Positions 1 to 7,280 are shown, counted from the stretch's first letter. The stretch: 19,699 nucleotides of DNA from DASQVO01 sp035640715 (GCA_035640715.1 DASQVO010000297.1:1-19699); one strand, 5' to 3'. Numbers and translations are program-made. Notes: generated by a model from the letters alone, not told the origin.

Positions 1-93
1 TGCGGCTACGAGGTCGGTGATGCTGCCCGCATGCTCGCCCGTCCCGGCTGCCACGAGATGGAGACTGGCTTCACCCGCCCGGACGGCGGCTGA
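1..93 (+). CDS. C-terminal end of an upstream gene, partial
   Basis: Frame 1 is open from the first base of the window to a TGA ending at 93. It encodes about 30 residues, including PGCHEMETGF. Third codon positions are almost all G or C, as expected for a real gene in this genome, and the frame ends just before a hairpin and the converging regulator gene. The start lies outside the window. I do not recognise the family, and 30 residues are too few to assign a function. It could be a chance open frame. Confidence 0.4.
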   Translation, partial: CGYEVGDAARMLARPGCHEMETGFTRPDGG

Positions 94-96
94 TCA

Positions 97-109
97 GGCC
101 GGGACGGCC
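97..109. terminator. Hairpin between converging genes, possible bidirectional terminator
   Basis: A perfect stem GGCCG / CGGCC with a GGA loop lies between the stop of the upstream fragment (93) and the stop of the HxlR gene (114-116). On the plus strand it is followed by GGATTCAGTTT, a weak T tract. Position between two converging stops supports termination. The stem is short and GC-only. Confidence 0.4.
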
Positions 110-113
110 GGAT

Positions 114-614
114 TCAGTTTCCCGGGGGGACGGGTTCGGCGAGCGGGTATGGCGTACGCAGCCGCCAGGGGCTCAGCCACACCTGGTCTTCACGGTGTAC
201 CGGCTGCTGGCAGTGCTCGCAGTAGGCCGCTGGGGTGCTGAGGTGGTTCCCGCAGGCCTGGTGCAGAAATTGCATGGGCTCGGCGGGTTCGGCGGGCTTC
301 GTGTGCTGTGCGCCCCAGTCGGCCAGGGCGCGCAGGATGGGCGTCATGTCGGCGCCGGCCTGGGTGAGCCGGTATTCATGGCGGGTGCGGCCGCCGTCGT
401 TGCGGTAGGGCACCCGGGTCAGCAGCCCGGCGCCGACCAGCCGGGCGAGCCGGATGGACAGCATGTTGTCGGCGATGCCGAGGTCGGCCCGGAAGTCCTC
501 GAACCGGGTCATGCCGCGGGTCGCATTCCGCATGATCAGCAGCGTCCAGCGCTCGCCGAGGACCTCAACCGCGCGCCCGATCGGGCAGGGCGGCTTCGTC
601 GTGCTTCGGGGCAT
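114..614 (-). CDS. HxlR-family winged-helix regulator (HxlR-1)
   Basis: The 166-residue protein starts with CPIGRAVEVLGERWTLLIMR (residues 10-29), the hallmark N-terminus of HxlR regulators. A winged helix follows, with RFEDFRADLGIADNMLS as the recognition region and RTRHEYRLTQAG as the wing. It is longer than a minimal HxlR protein. The extra tail carries C121, C132 and C135, spaced like a half zinc ribbon, so metal or redox sensing is possible but unproven. The start is supported by GGAAGGA about 10 bases upstream. It is divergent from the crotonase/CoA-transferase operon, and its promoter overlaps that operon's promoter, so it probably represses both itself and the operon. It closely resembles the regulator at 3535-4047. 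The ligand is unknown; HxlR proteins often respond to aldehydes, quinones or oxidants. Confidence 0.9.
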   Translation of the reverse strand: MPRSTTKPPCPIGRAVEVLGERWTLLIMRNATRGMTRFEDFRADLGIADNMLSIRLARLVGAGLLTRVPYRNDGGRTRHEYRLTQAGADMTPILRALADWGAQHTKPAEPAEPMQFLHQACGNHLSTPAAYCEHCQQPVHREDQVWLSPWRLRTPYPLAEPVPPGN

Positions 615-635
615 CCCGGCGTTCCTTCCAGCTTA

Positions 636-697
636 TGACTTGCAAATTAAAAGCCAAGCTCTAGTATAGTCGTAGCTGACTCCTCAATTACAAGTCA
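636..697. promoter_or_regulatory. Mirror-symmetric divergent promoter with HxlR half-sites
   Basis: TGACTTGCAAATT (636-648) faces AATTACAAGTCA (686-697), an inverted repeat with one mismatch and a 37-bp gap. On the plus strand, -35 TTGCAA (640-645) pairs with -10 TAGTAT (662-667, 16-bp spacer) or TATAGT (665-670, 19-bp spacer). On the minus strand, -35 TTGTAA (complement of 688-693) pairs with -10 TATACT (complement of 663-668, 19-bp spacer). The two -10 boxes overlap, so polymerase could occupy only one direction at a time. The repeat arms cover both -35 boxes, where an HxlR dimer could block or position polymerase. The assignment is from sequence pattern only. Confidence 0.6.
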
Positions 698-726
698 GAT
701 CGATCATCGAGAACGGGGGATTCCTG

Positions 727-1548
727 ATGCCCATCACAGACCCAGTCCGGGGCCCAAGCACAGCCGGTGAGCTGAGCTCTCCAGTCGCGCGTCACCTTGA
801 CGGCCCGGTAGCGGTTATCACCATGAGCCATCGGCCATACAACCTAATGGATCCGGCGTTGTCCGAGCAGCTGATCGACGCGCTGCGCTGGACCAGCCAG
901 GCCGGCGCGCGGGCGGCGATCCTGGGCAGCGGCCTGCGGCATTTCTCGGCCGGCGCGAACCTCGACGCGATGCTCGAGGCAGCCGGACAGGGGGACGGCA
1001 CCTTGGGCTGGCCGATGCTGGAGCTCCTGCGGGCCTTCGACGAGCTGCCGATCCCGATCGTCGCGGCGGTGCACGGAACCTGTGTCGGTGGCGGGCTGGA
1101 GCTGGCGCTGGCCTGCGATCTGGTCATCGCCGCGGAGTCGGCCAAGCTGGGTTCGGTGGAGGCCACGGTGGGCCTGCACCCGCTGATGGGGGGCATCCAG
1201 CGGGTCGCGCAGCGGGCCGGCGCGGCCCGGGCCAAGGAGATGGCCATGCTCGGGCGCCGCTACGACGCGCGCACCCTGGAGCGCTGGAACGTGATCAACC
1301 GGGTGGTGGCCGACGAACAGCTCGCCGAGGCGGCCGCCGCCGTGGCCCGTGAGCTCGCCGGCGGTCCCACGGTCGCGCACGCGGCGACGAAGGCCCTGGT
1401 CACGATCGCCCTCAACGAGGGCGTCGGCGCCGCCGACGCGGCAATGGCCGAGCTGCAAAAGCCGATCTTCTTGTCGGCGGACTTCCGGGCCGGGGCCGGC
1501 TCGCTCAACCGGAACGGCCCCGGCATGGCCAGGTTTGAGGGGCGCTGA
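727..1548 (+). CDS. Enoyl-CoA hydratase/isomerase family protein (crotonase), copy 1
   Basis: This 273-residue protein has the crotonase fold. HFSAGANL (72-79) forms the first oxyanion-hole segment, and GTCVGGGLELALACD (117-131) the second. Glu125 and Glu145 are exactly 20 residues apart and match the two catalytic glutamates of rat mitochondrial hydratase, so hydration of a 2-enoyl-CoA is chemically possible. The substrate cannot be read from sequence. The N-terminus is about 20 residues longer than usual. ATG 727 has GGGGGA at a good distance. It is the first gene of an operon: its stop is three bases from the start of the CoA-transferase, implying coupled translation. Control is probably by HxlR-1 through the divergent promoter. 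Confidence 0.92.
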   Translation: MPITDPVRGPSTAGELSSPVARHLDGPVAVITMSHRPYNLMDPALSEQLIDALRWTSQAGARAAILGSGLRHFSAGANLDAMLEAAGQGDGTLGWPMLELLRAFDELPIPIVAAVHGTCVGGGLELALACDLVIAAESAKLGSVEATVGLHPLMGGIQRVAQRAGAARAKEMAMLGRRYDARTLERWNVINRVVADEQLAEAAAAVARELAGGPTVAHAATKALVTIALNEGVGAADAAMAELQKPIFLSADFRAGAGSLNRNGPGMARFEGR

Positions 1549-1551
1549 GTC

Positions 1552-2793
1552 ATGGGACCACTGACCGGCATCCGCGTTGCCGATTTCTCCCGGGTGCTCG
1601 CCGGGCCGCATTGCGCGCAGACCCTGCTCGACCTCGGCGCCGGCGTGATCAAGATCGAACCGCCGTCCGGCGACATGTCCCGCCAGGCGTTTCCGCGCAC
1701 GGGCGAGATATCCGGCTATTACGCTCAGCAGAACGCCGGCAAGCGCAACATCTCCATCGATCTCAACGTGCCCGGCGCCAGGGAGATCGCGCTGCGGCTG
1801 TGTGACCGCGCGGACGTGATCGTGGAGAACTTCCGCCCCGGCACGCTGGCCGCGTTCGGGCTGGGCTATGAGGACATCGCGGCGCGCAATCCCGGCGTGG
1901 TGTATGCCTCAATCAGTGGCTACGGCCAGCACGGGCCGTGGCGGGCCCGCTCGGCCTACGCCCCGACGGTGCAGGCCGAGTCCGGCATCACCGCGCTCTC
2001 GAACGCGCACTTCAGCGCTCCCGCCGGCCAGCCCCGCAGCGACTCGCTGTCCCACGCCGACGTCTACTCGGGGCTGCACGCCGCGATCGCCGTCCTGGCC
2101 GCGCTGCACGAACGCGAGAGGACCGGGCGGGGCCAGTACATCGACGTGGCGATGGCGGCGGTGATGCTGTCTATCAACGAGCGGGTGCATGCCGACCTCT
2201 CCGGCACCGGGCTCGGCGCGGAGCCCCCGATCCTCGGCGCCACCGACTGCGCCTTCTTCACCGGGCCCGGCGGGAAACCGTTCGTCAGCCCGATGACCCT
2301 GGCCGGCAGCCTCGGGTTCCGGTCCTACCTGGCCGCGATGCGCCGTGCCGACCTTGCCGACGACCCACGCTTCGCCACCCCGGCCAGCCGGCTGGCCAAC
2401 CTGGAGGAACTGCACGCCATCGTGCAGCGCTGGATCTGGACCTTCGACGACCTGGCCTCGCTGGAGGCCCAGCTGGACGAGGCCAAGATCCCCATCGGCC
2501 AGATACGCGACATCTCCAGCTTTGCCGAGAGTGATTGGGCAGCGCAGTGGGGGGCCACCCGGACCGTCCCGGACGGCGCCGGCGGCCAGATCACCATCCC
2601 CGGCCGGCCCTGGCACTTCAGCCGCACCGCCAGCATCCTCAACGCCGATGAGGCCGAGCCCGGGCCGGAGCGGCGGCCGGCGCGCCAGGGCGAGCACAAC
2701 GAGGAGGTGCTCCGCGAGCTGGGCTACAGCGAGGACGAGATCGCCACCTTGACCAAGAGCGGAGTGCTGGTGCACACCCATGGGGTGAACTGA
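1552..2793 (+). CDS. CaiB/BaiF family III CoA-transferase
   Basis: The 413-residue protein matches the full length of family III CoA-transferases. It opens with LTGIRVADFSRVLAGPHCAQ and LGAGVIKIEPPSGD, then VENFRPG (91-97), and SHADVYSGLHA, in which Asp170 aligns with the catalytic aspartate that forms the acyl-anhydride intermediate. ERTGRGQYIDVAM follows. The family moves CoA between carboxylates such as formate/oxalate, carnitine or bile acids. The substrate here is unknown, but pairing with a crotonase suggests activation of an acid and then processing of its enoyl-CoA form. ATG 1552 follows the upstream stop by three bases, with GAGGGGCG as the likely ribosome site. Both genes probably serve one short catabolic route. 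Confidence 0.93.
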   Translation: MGPLTGIRVADFSRVLAGPHCAQTLLDLGAGVIKIEPPSGDMSRQAFPRTGEISGYYAQQNAGKRNISIDLNVPGAREIALRLCDRADVIVENFRPGTLAAFGLGYEDIAARNPGVVYASISGYGQHGPWRARSAYAPTVQAESGITALSNAHFSAPAGQPRSDSLSHADVYSGLHAAIAVLAALHERERTGRGQYIDVAMAAVMLSINERVHADLSGTGLGAEPPILGATDCAFFTGPGGKPFVSPMTLAGSLGFRSYLAAMRRADLADDPRFATPASRLANLEELHAIVQRWIWTFDDLASLEAQLDEAKIPIGQIRDISSFAESDWAAQWGATRTVPDGAGGQITIPGRPWHFSRTASILNADEAEPGPERRPARQGEHNEEVLRELGYSEDEIATLTKSGVLVHTHGVN

Positions 2794-2884
2794 TCAGCGG
2801 CCAGGACCGCGGCCAGACGAGCCGAGGAAAGACACCGGCGCCCTCTGTGCCATTCTCAGCGGGCGAGATAGACAAGGAATAATC

Positions 2885-3349
2885 ATGTCACACGAAGTTG
2901 CCTCATCCACACAGCCCTTCCGGGACCGGTTGATAGGGGCGTGGCGGCTGGTTTCGTTCCACACGATTAGCGACGATGGCACGCCGCCTATCTATCCGCT
3001 GGGGAAAGACGCCACCGGATACATCATATACACCCCGGACGGATATATGTCCGCACAGATCATGCAGCACGGCAGGTCCCGCTACGAGGCCGCCTGGATC
3101 AGCGAAGGCACCGACAGCGAATCGGCGCAAGCCGCACGAGGGTATCTGGCCTACTCCGGCCCCTATCACATCGAGAACGACTCAGTGATCGTGCACCAGG
3201 CCGAGGTCAGCCTCTTCCCGAACTGGATCGGCGAACCCCTATCACGAAAGGCTGTTCCCGACGGGCGGCACCTCGAACTGACCACCACCTCACCAGTGCT
3301 ATTCGACGGCAAACTCCTGAACTCCGTGCTGATCTGGGAACGGGCCTGA
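2885..3349 (+). CDS. Lipocalin-like domain protein
   Basis: The 154-residue protein has the pattern of the bacterial lipocalin-like domain (Pfam Lipocalin-like, PF13924): FRDRLIGAWRLVSF near the N-terminus, then YPLGKDATGYIIYTPDGYMSAQIM, YLAYSGPYHIENDSVIVHQ and a closing LIWERA. The family folds as a small beta-barrel, and its members often sit in catabolic or polyketide clusters; no reaction is firmly established. There is no signal peptide, so it is probably cytoplasmic. The start has AAGGA seven bases upstream (AAGGAATAATC-ATG). It follows the CoA-transferase by 91 bp and is probably co-transcribed, since I see no clear terminator or promoter in the gap. It may bind the pathway substrate or product. 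Confidence 0.85.
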   Translation: MSHEVASSTQPFRDRLIGAWRLVSFHTISDDGTPPIYPLGKDATGYIIYTPDGYMSAQIMQHGRSRYEAAWISEGTDSESAQAARGYLAYSGPYHIENDSVIVHQAEVSLFPNWIGEPLSRKAVPDGRHLELTTTSPVLFDGKLLNSVLIWERA

Positions 3350-3534
3350 GCTCGCATATTCACCATCTCATCATGTGCGCTACGGAGAAATTGAGTTAGT
3401 TAGAGAATCCAGCGATCATGCCGCACGCCATAACCCGCCCCGGCCTGGAGATCGTCCTGCGAGGCGTCGGCGTGGCGGCGCGGTGGAATGTGCCTGCCGG
3501 ATGACATTCGCGGCTCGGTGACGGCGCCTGCAGG

Positions 3535-4047
3535 TCATGTGCTTGGCGCGGCATCGGTGATGGCGCTGGCCAAGGTCACCGGATGCGGGCTGCGCCAGGG
3601 GCGCAGCCAGGCGATCTCGTCCCGGCTGGGTGTGCGCCCGCAGCGGGGGCACGTCCCGCCGGGCGCGAGAGCCTCGCCGCACGCCTGGTGGATCACGCGC
3701 ATCGGGTCGGCCGGCTCGGCGGGCCGGGTATAGCGCAGGCCCCAGTCGGCTAGTGCATGCAGGACGGGCAGCAGGTCCGCGCCGGCGGTGGTCAGCCGGT
3801 ACTCGTGGCGGGTCCGGCCGGTCTCGCGGTAGGGGTGGCGGGTGAGCAGGCCGGCGTCGACGAGCCGGGCCAGCCGGCTGGACAGGATGTTGTCGGCGAT
3901 GCCGAGTTCGGCGCGGAAATCGTCGAAGCGGGTCGTGCCCAGGTTGGCGTTGCGCAGGATCAGCAGGGTCCAGCGGTCGCCGACGATATCGGCCGCTCGT
4001 GCGATGGGGCACGGTGGGCTGGGTCGCGTAGTGCGCGGACCGGTCAT
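3535..4047 (-). CDS. HxlR-family winged-helix regulator (HxlR-2)
   Basis: The 170-residue protein contains CPIARAADIVGDRWTLLILR (13-32), RFDDFRAELGIADNILSSRLARLVDAGLLTR and RTRHEYRLTTAGADL, a standard HxlR winged helix. I chose ATG 4047 because GGAGGA lies directly upstream at the right distance; the open frame extends 19 codons further to 4104 without a comparable site. The C-terminal tail holds C123, C133 and C136, the same C-x9-C-x2-C style as HxlR-1, so the two are recent paralogues or were acquired as related modules. It is divergent from the DUF302/reductase pair, which it probably controls. About 185 bp separate its stop from the converging lipocalin gene, with no obvious gene in between. 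Confidence 0.9.
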   Translation of the reverse strand: MTGPRTTRPSPPCPIARAADIVGDRWTLLILRNANLGTTRFDDFRAELGIADNILSSRLARLVDAGLLTRHPYRETGRTRHEYRLTTAGADLLPVLHALADWGLRYTRPAEPADPMRVIHQACGEALAPGGTCPRCGRTPSRDEIAWLRPWRSPHPVTLASAITDAAPST

Positions 4048-4088
4048 GGCTCCTCCGTACGTACGTCCTGGTCTCCAGACTGACATCT

Positions 4089-4151
4089 GGCTTGCAACAT
4101 ACAAGTCTATGGTTTTATGCTAATGGTCACTACTTGCTTTTGATTTGAAAG
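4089..4151. promoter_or_regulatory. Divergent promoter/operator region of HxlR-2
   Basis: The region contains GGCTTGC (4089-4095), ACAAGTC (4101-4107) and CTACTTGC (4130-4137), the same half-site alphabet as the HxlR-1 intergenic region. A plus-strand promoter can be read as TTGCAA (4092-4097), 18-bp spacer, TATGCT (4116-4121), giving a leader of about 85 bases before the DUF302 start. A minus-strand -10 TAGACT (complement of 4104-4109) overlaps the ACAAGTC half-site. Arrangement and spacing differ from the HxlR-1 region, so the two regulators may or may not cross-bind. Pattern evidence only. Confidence 0.45.
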
Positions 4152-4212
4152 CCAGAACCTGATGCAGCCTGGTACGTACCCGTGATGGACCAGGCGGGGA
4201 AATGGAGGGCTT

Positions 4213-4767
4213 ATGGCAGCGCCACCATCCGGGGCTGTCCGGGGCGTGCCGTATGAGGTGCGCCGGCTGGAAGTGGCCGTGGGTGCTTCCTTCGATGACT
4301 TCCGCCAGCGTTACGAGGAGGCCGTGCCGCGCCTGGATGCCGCACGGTTCGAGCGCCTCAAGGACGAGGATGCGGGCTGGGACGCTGTCCTGCGCGCCAC
4401 GCAGGAGAATGCACCGCACGGCTTCATCATTTACTGGGCCAACGACGCGACATCGCTGATGCGGATGGCCGGGGACGGCTGGCGGTGCGCCGCGTACCTG
4501 ATGGGCAACCACACGATCGCACAGCGGATGTATCACCACAACCCCGCGGTCATGCTGCACGCGCCGCTGCGCACCGCCATCTACGAAGACGCCGCGGGCG
4601 TGACCTGGTTTGCCGTTGACCAGCCCAGCACCACGTTCGGCAGCTTTGGCGTGCCCGCTATCACCGAGGCCGGCACCGAACTGGACCGCAAGCTCGCCGC
4701 GCTCCTGGAATTCCTCGGCGCCCCGGTCCCGGCCGAACTGACACCGGGAACGGTTCCCGCGTCGTGA
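4213..4767 (+). CDS. DUF302 domain protein
   Basis: The 184-residue protein ends in a DUF302-type domain (about residues 90-175): AAYLMGNHTIAQRMYHHNP, then HAPLRTAIYED, WFAVDQPSTTFGSFG and ELDRKLAALLEFLG. These correspond to the conserved order Gly-Asn-Pro/His, Ala-Pro-Leu-Arg and Asp-Gln-Pro-Ser of the family. The first 75 residues are an extension with VAVGASFDDFRQRYEEAVP. DUF302 proteins are small alpha/beta proteins without an assigned enzyme activity. ATG 4213 has GGAGG four bases before it (GGAGGGCTT-ATG). It lies divergent from HxlR-2 and 58 bp ahead of the reductase gene, so the two are probably one operon. No membrane segment or signal peptide is visible. Confidence 0.82.
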   Translation: MAAPPSGAVRGVPYEVRRLEVAVGASFDDFRQRYEEAVPRLDAARFERLKDEDAGWDAVLRATQENAPHGFIIYWANDATSLMRMAGDGWRCAAYLMGNHTIAQRMYHHNPAVMLHAPLRTAIYEDAAGVTWFAVDQPSTTFGSFGVPAITEAGTELDRKLAALLEFLGAPVPAELTPGTVPAS

Positions 4768-4825
4768 CCGGCAGCGGCCGCGCGGCGTTTCCCTCATCCG
4801 CGGTACCGGCAAGGGCGGGGCGGTC

Positions 4826-5752
4826 ATGAGGATCCTGGTGGCCGGTGCCGGGGCCACCGGGGGCTTCTTCGGCGCGCGTCTGGCGCAGGCGGGCCGCGAC
4901 GTCACCTTCCTGGTCCGGCCGCGGCGCGCGCAGGTCCTGCGGCAGCGGGGCCTGCGCATCATCGGCCCCGGCGCGGTGGAAACTCTCACCCCGCGCATGG
5001 TCACCGCCCCGCAGATCGCAGATACCTACGACCTCGTCCTGCTGTCGGTGAAGGCCACCGCGCTCAGGCAGGTGCTCGCCGACCTGGGGGAGGCGGCCGG
5101 CCCGGACACCGCGATCCTGCCCTTTCTCAACGGCATCGCTCACCTGGCCATGCTCAACGAACGGTACGGCGAGAAGGCAGTGCTCGGTGGCGTGGCCAAG
5201 GTCGCGACCGACGTCAACGGCGATGGGGACATCGTGCAGCTCGCGCCCATGGCCTCGCTCCTGCTCGGCGAGCAGGACGGCCGGCTCTCGCAACAGGCAC
5301 GCGGCATCGGCGCGCTCATGGCCGGCGCCGGCTTCGACGTAGACGTCACGGCGGACATCGTGTCCGCAATGTGGCACAAGTGGGTGTTCATCGCCACGGC
5401 CGGCGCACTGACCTGCCTGATGCGCGGCACGGTAGGCGACATCGCCGCCGTGCCGGGCGGTACCGCCCTCGCGGAGGGAATTCTCGCCGAGGCCGCCGCC
5501 GTCTCCGCCGCGGCCGGCTTCCCCGTGCCCGCCGCCGAGCTGGCCGCCACCCACGCGACGATGACGCAGGCCGGATCCGCATTCGCCCCATCGATGTACC
5601 GCGATGTCGCCGCCGGGCGGCCGGCCGAGGCGGAACACATCCTCGGTGACCTGGTGACACGGGCCCAGGCGCTATCGGTCGCTACCCCGCTCCTGGACCT
5701 GGCCACCTTGCACCTTCGCGTCTACCAGCGCCGCGCCGATAGCGCGGCCTAG
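4826..5752 (+). CDS. Ketopantoate-reductase (PanE/ApbA) family oxidoreductase
   Basis: The 308-residue protein begins MRILVAGAGATGGFFGARLA, a Rossmann NADP site (GAGATGG, 7-13), with FLVRP consistent with NADP preference. Asn102 in LNGI and Lys185 in WHKWVFIATAGALTCLM match the active-site Asn and Lys of 2-dehydropantoate 2-reductase. The C-terminal helical domain has SMYRDVAAGRPAEAEHILGDLV, the family's glutamate motif. The residues after the lysine, normally N-x3-NP-LTA, read IATAGALTC, so the carboxylate-binding asparagine pair is altered. It may reduce another 2-oxo or beta-keto acid rather than ketopantoate. It has only a weak G-rich ribosome site and is probably expressed with the DUF302 gene under HxlR-2. 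Confidence 0.85.
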   Translation: MRILVAGAGATGGFFGARLAQAGRDVTFLVRPRRAQVLRQRGLRIIGPGAVETLTPRMVTAPQIADTYDLVLLSVKATALRQVLADLGEAAGPDTAILPFLNGIAHLAMLNERYGEKAVLGGVAKVATDVNGDGDIVQLAPMASLLLGEQDGRLSQQARGIGALMAGAGFDVDVTADIVSAMWHKWVFIATAGALTCLMRGTVGDIAAVPGGTALAEGILAEAAAVSAAAGFPVPAAELAATHATMTQAGSAFAPSMYRDVAAGRPAEAEHILGDLVTRAQALSVATPLLDLATLHLRVYQRRADSAA

Positions 5753-6014
5753 GTTAACCGGCATGAGGGCGAGCCCGCCGGTCGCCATGTCGAGCCGGCG
5801 AAGATGACGTCGGGCGCCGCCGCTCAAGGGCGCTCGCCGGATCCAGCCCGGCCGCAACTCATACGTCCTCCACGTTCGGGGCAGGCGCGAAGGCACGCGT
5901 GAGGATCGTCCCTGAAGAGGGCCGTGCCGGTAGCCGGTGAGATGTCTATGTGAAGTTAACGGCTAGGCGCTGCGGTATCGTGCGCCTGGCCCGGTGGCCG
6001 GATGCAGCTGGGTG
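5753..6014. other. Gene-free stretch after the reductase
   Basis: About 260 bases without a convincing gene. Short open frames on both strands have arginine- and alanine-rich translations without recognisable motifs. GTTAAC followed by CGGC or GGC appears near both edges (from 5755 and 5955), 200 bases apart, possibly by chance. Directly to the right lies a dehydrogenase remnant. Confidence 0.4.
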
Positions 6015-6182
6015 TCATCGACATGATGGCCTGCCTCGCAGTGCAGGGTTACTGTCATTGCCGCGCCGCAGCCTCGGTGCGTTGAGCTCGGTCTGCTGCA
6101 TGTGCGCGAGGGCTGCCCGGAACTGGTCCAGCGGATAGGTGGTCTCCACCGCTGCGCCGATTCGATGGCCTATCACCGGCGC
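6015..6182 (-). pseudogene. C-terminal remnant of a medium-chain (zinc-type) dehydrogenase
   Basis: On the minus strand one frame reads VIGHRIGAAVETTYPLDQF followed by RAALAHMQQTELN, then unrelated arginine-rich sequence to a TGA at 6017-6015. The block TYPLDQF-x-AL-x-HM is the usual substrate-domain end of medium-chain dehydrogenases, where it precedes G-K-V-V-L; that last block is missing. No start codon or cofactor domain exists upstream in this frame, since the intact dehydrogenase ends at 6188. It is best read as a relic of a second, related dehydrogenase gene. The assignment rests on about 30 residues. Confidence 0.45.
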
Positions 6183-6187
6183 TGTGG

Positions 6188-7174
6188 CTATTCGAGCGTG
6201 AAGAGGACCTTTCCGTGGCGTCCGTTCCGTGTGGCGTGCTCGAGGGCGGCGCGGTGATCCTCGAGTGCATACGTTGCCTCGACCGGGGCGGAGAGGGCCC
6301 CGTTCGCGACAAGCGCGGCGAGCTGGCGGTAGGTCTGGAAGATCTCAGCGGGTTGCGTGGCGTCGAGCCAGTTCTTCAGCCAGAAGCCGTGAACGTTGAT
6401 CCCGCGGAAGATCAGGTCTCCGACCGGGATCTTGACCGGCTGAAGCTCGCGGGATGTGTAGCTGACGACGTGGCCGCCGACCTTCATCAGTTTCGCCAGC
6501 TGCGCGACGGGCTCGCCGCCGACGGCGTCGAGAATGAGCTCCAGGCGATCGTGCCCGAGCGCGTCCGCCGCCTGGCGGTGCAGGTCGTCTCCCTCAACCA
6601 GGACAACGTCGCTGCCTGCCTCGAGTAGCGGCTTGACTGCGTCGGCGCGCCTCACCACGCTAAGCGTGCGCAACCCTGCGTGCTTGGCCAGGGCGAGAAC
6701 GTAACCAGCAGTGGCCGAGCTCGCGCCCGTCTGCGCGACCCAGGCGCCAGGTTCGAGCTCCGTGTATCCGTGGAGCATGACGTGCGCGGTGGCCGGGTTG
6801 ATTCCGAGCATCGCTAGCTGGAGCCGGTCGGCATCGCGGTCGACCGGCACCGCGTTGTCCTGGTCGAGGATCGTCTGCTCACGCCAGGTGGCGTGCGTGA
6901 GCCTCGGGAGCACAATCACGCGCTCGCCGACGCGCGACGCGTCGACCCCATCGCCGATCGCCACGATGCGGCCGACGCCTTCGGCACCCAGCGCGGCCGG
7001 GAGGTCGGGCCGCACCCCGTAGACGCCGGCGATCAGCATCAGGTCGGAGGGGTTGATCGGTGCAGCCTCCAGCTGCACCAGGACCTCTCCGGGCCCGGGA
7101 TCGGCGAGCGCTAGCTCGCTCAGGGTCACCACCTCAGCCGGGTTGCCGAAACCGGTGAGTTGGAGTGATTTCAT
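6188..7174 (-). CDS. Zinc-free MDR oxidoreductase, 2-enoyl-thioester-reductase-like
   Basis: The 328-residue protein belongs to the medium-chain dehydrogenase/reductase superfamily and most resembles the MECR/Etr1 branch. NPSDLMLIAGVYGVRPDLPAALGAEGVG (41-68) carries Tyr52 at the place of the catalytic tyrosine of mitochondrial 2-enoyl thioester reductase. TWREQ, GINPATAHVML and WVAQTGASSATAGYVLALAK follow and form the NADPH-binding half. No structural-zinc cysteine cluster is present. The likely reaction is NADPH-dependent reduction of a 2-enoyl-CoA/ACP or other activated double bond; a quinone-reductase-like role is the alternative. ATG 7174 is preceded by GGGAG. It stands alone on the minus strand between two gene remnants, and its promoter is probably in the repeat-bearing region at 7341-7393. 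Confidence 0.87.
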   Translation of the reverse strand: MKSLQLTGFGNPAEVVTLSELALADPGPGEVLVQLEAAPINPSDLMLIAGVYGVRPDLPAALGAEGVGRIVAIGDGVDASRVGERVIVLPRLTHATWREQTILDQDNAVPVDRDADRLQLAMLGINPATAHVMLHGYTELEPGAWVAQTGASSATAGYVLALAKHAGLRTLSVVRRADAVKPLLEAGSDVVLVEGDDLHRQAADALGHDRLELILDAVGGEPVAQLAKLMKVGGHVVSYTSRELQPVKIPVGDLIFRGINVHGFWLKNWLDATQPAEIFQTYRQLAALVANGALSAPVEATYALEDHRAALEHATRNGRHGKVLFTLE

Positions 7175-7196
7175 ACTGTGCTCCCAGTGTTAAGGT

Positions 7197-7280
7197 TCAC
7201 GCCGCGCGGTGCGCCTGCTCGAGGGCCGGGTAGTCGGTGTAGCCGCGCTCGCCGCCTCCGTGGAGCGGTCGTCGCTCCCG
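7197..7280 (-). pseudogene. C-terminal remnant of an Old Yellow Enzyme-type alkene reductase
   Basis: Read on the minus strand, the codons ending at the TGA 7199-7197 give HGGGERGYTDYPALEQAHRA. The block GGG-x2-GYTDYP is the characteristic C-terminus of NemA-like alkene reductases (YGGG-x2-GYTDYP). Only some 25 residues are recognisable; the flavin barrel is gone, and the DNA upstream leads straight into the promoter-like repeat at 7341-7393. The fragment lies 23 bp upstream of the dehydrogenase start on the same strand. It probably was the first gene of a two-gene reductase operon and was lost by deletion, bringing the old promoter close to the dehydrogenase. Confidence 0.6.

Noticed and set aside
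4048..4104. 19-codon N-terminal extension of HxlR-2
   Set aside because: The strong GGAGGA site lies inside the extension and fits the ATG at 4047; the extra residues match nothing in HxlR proteins.
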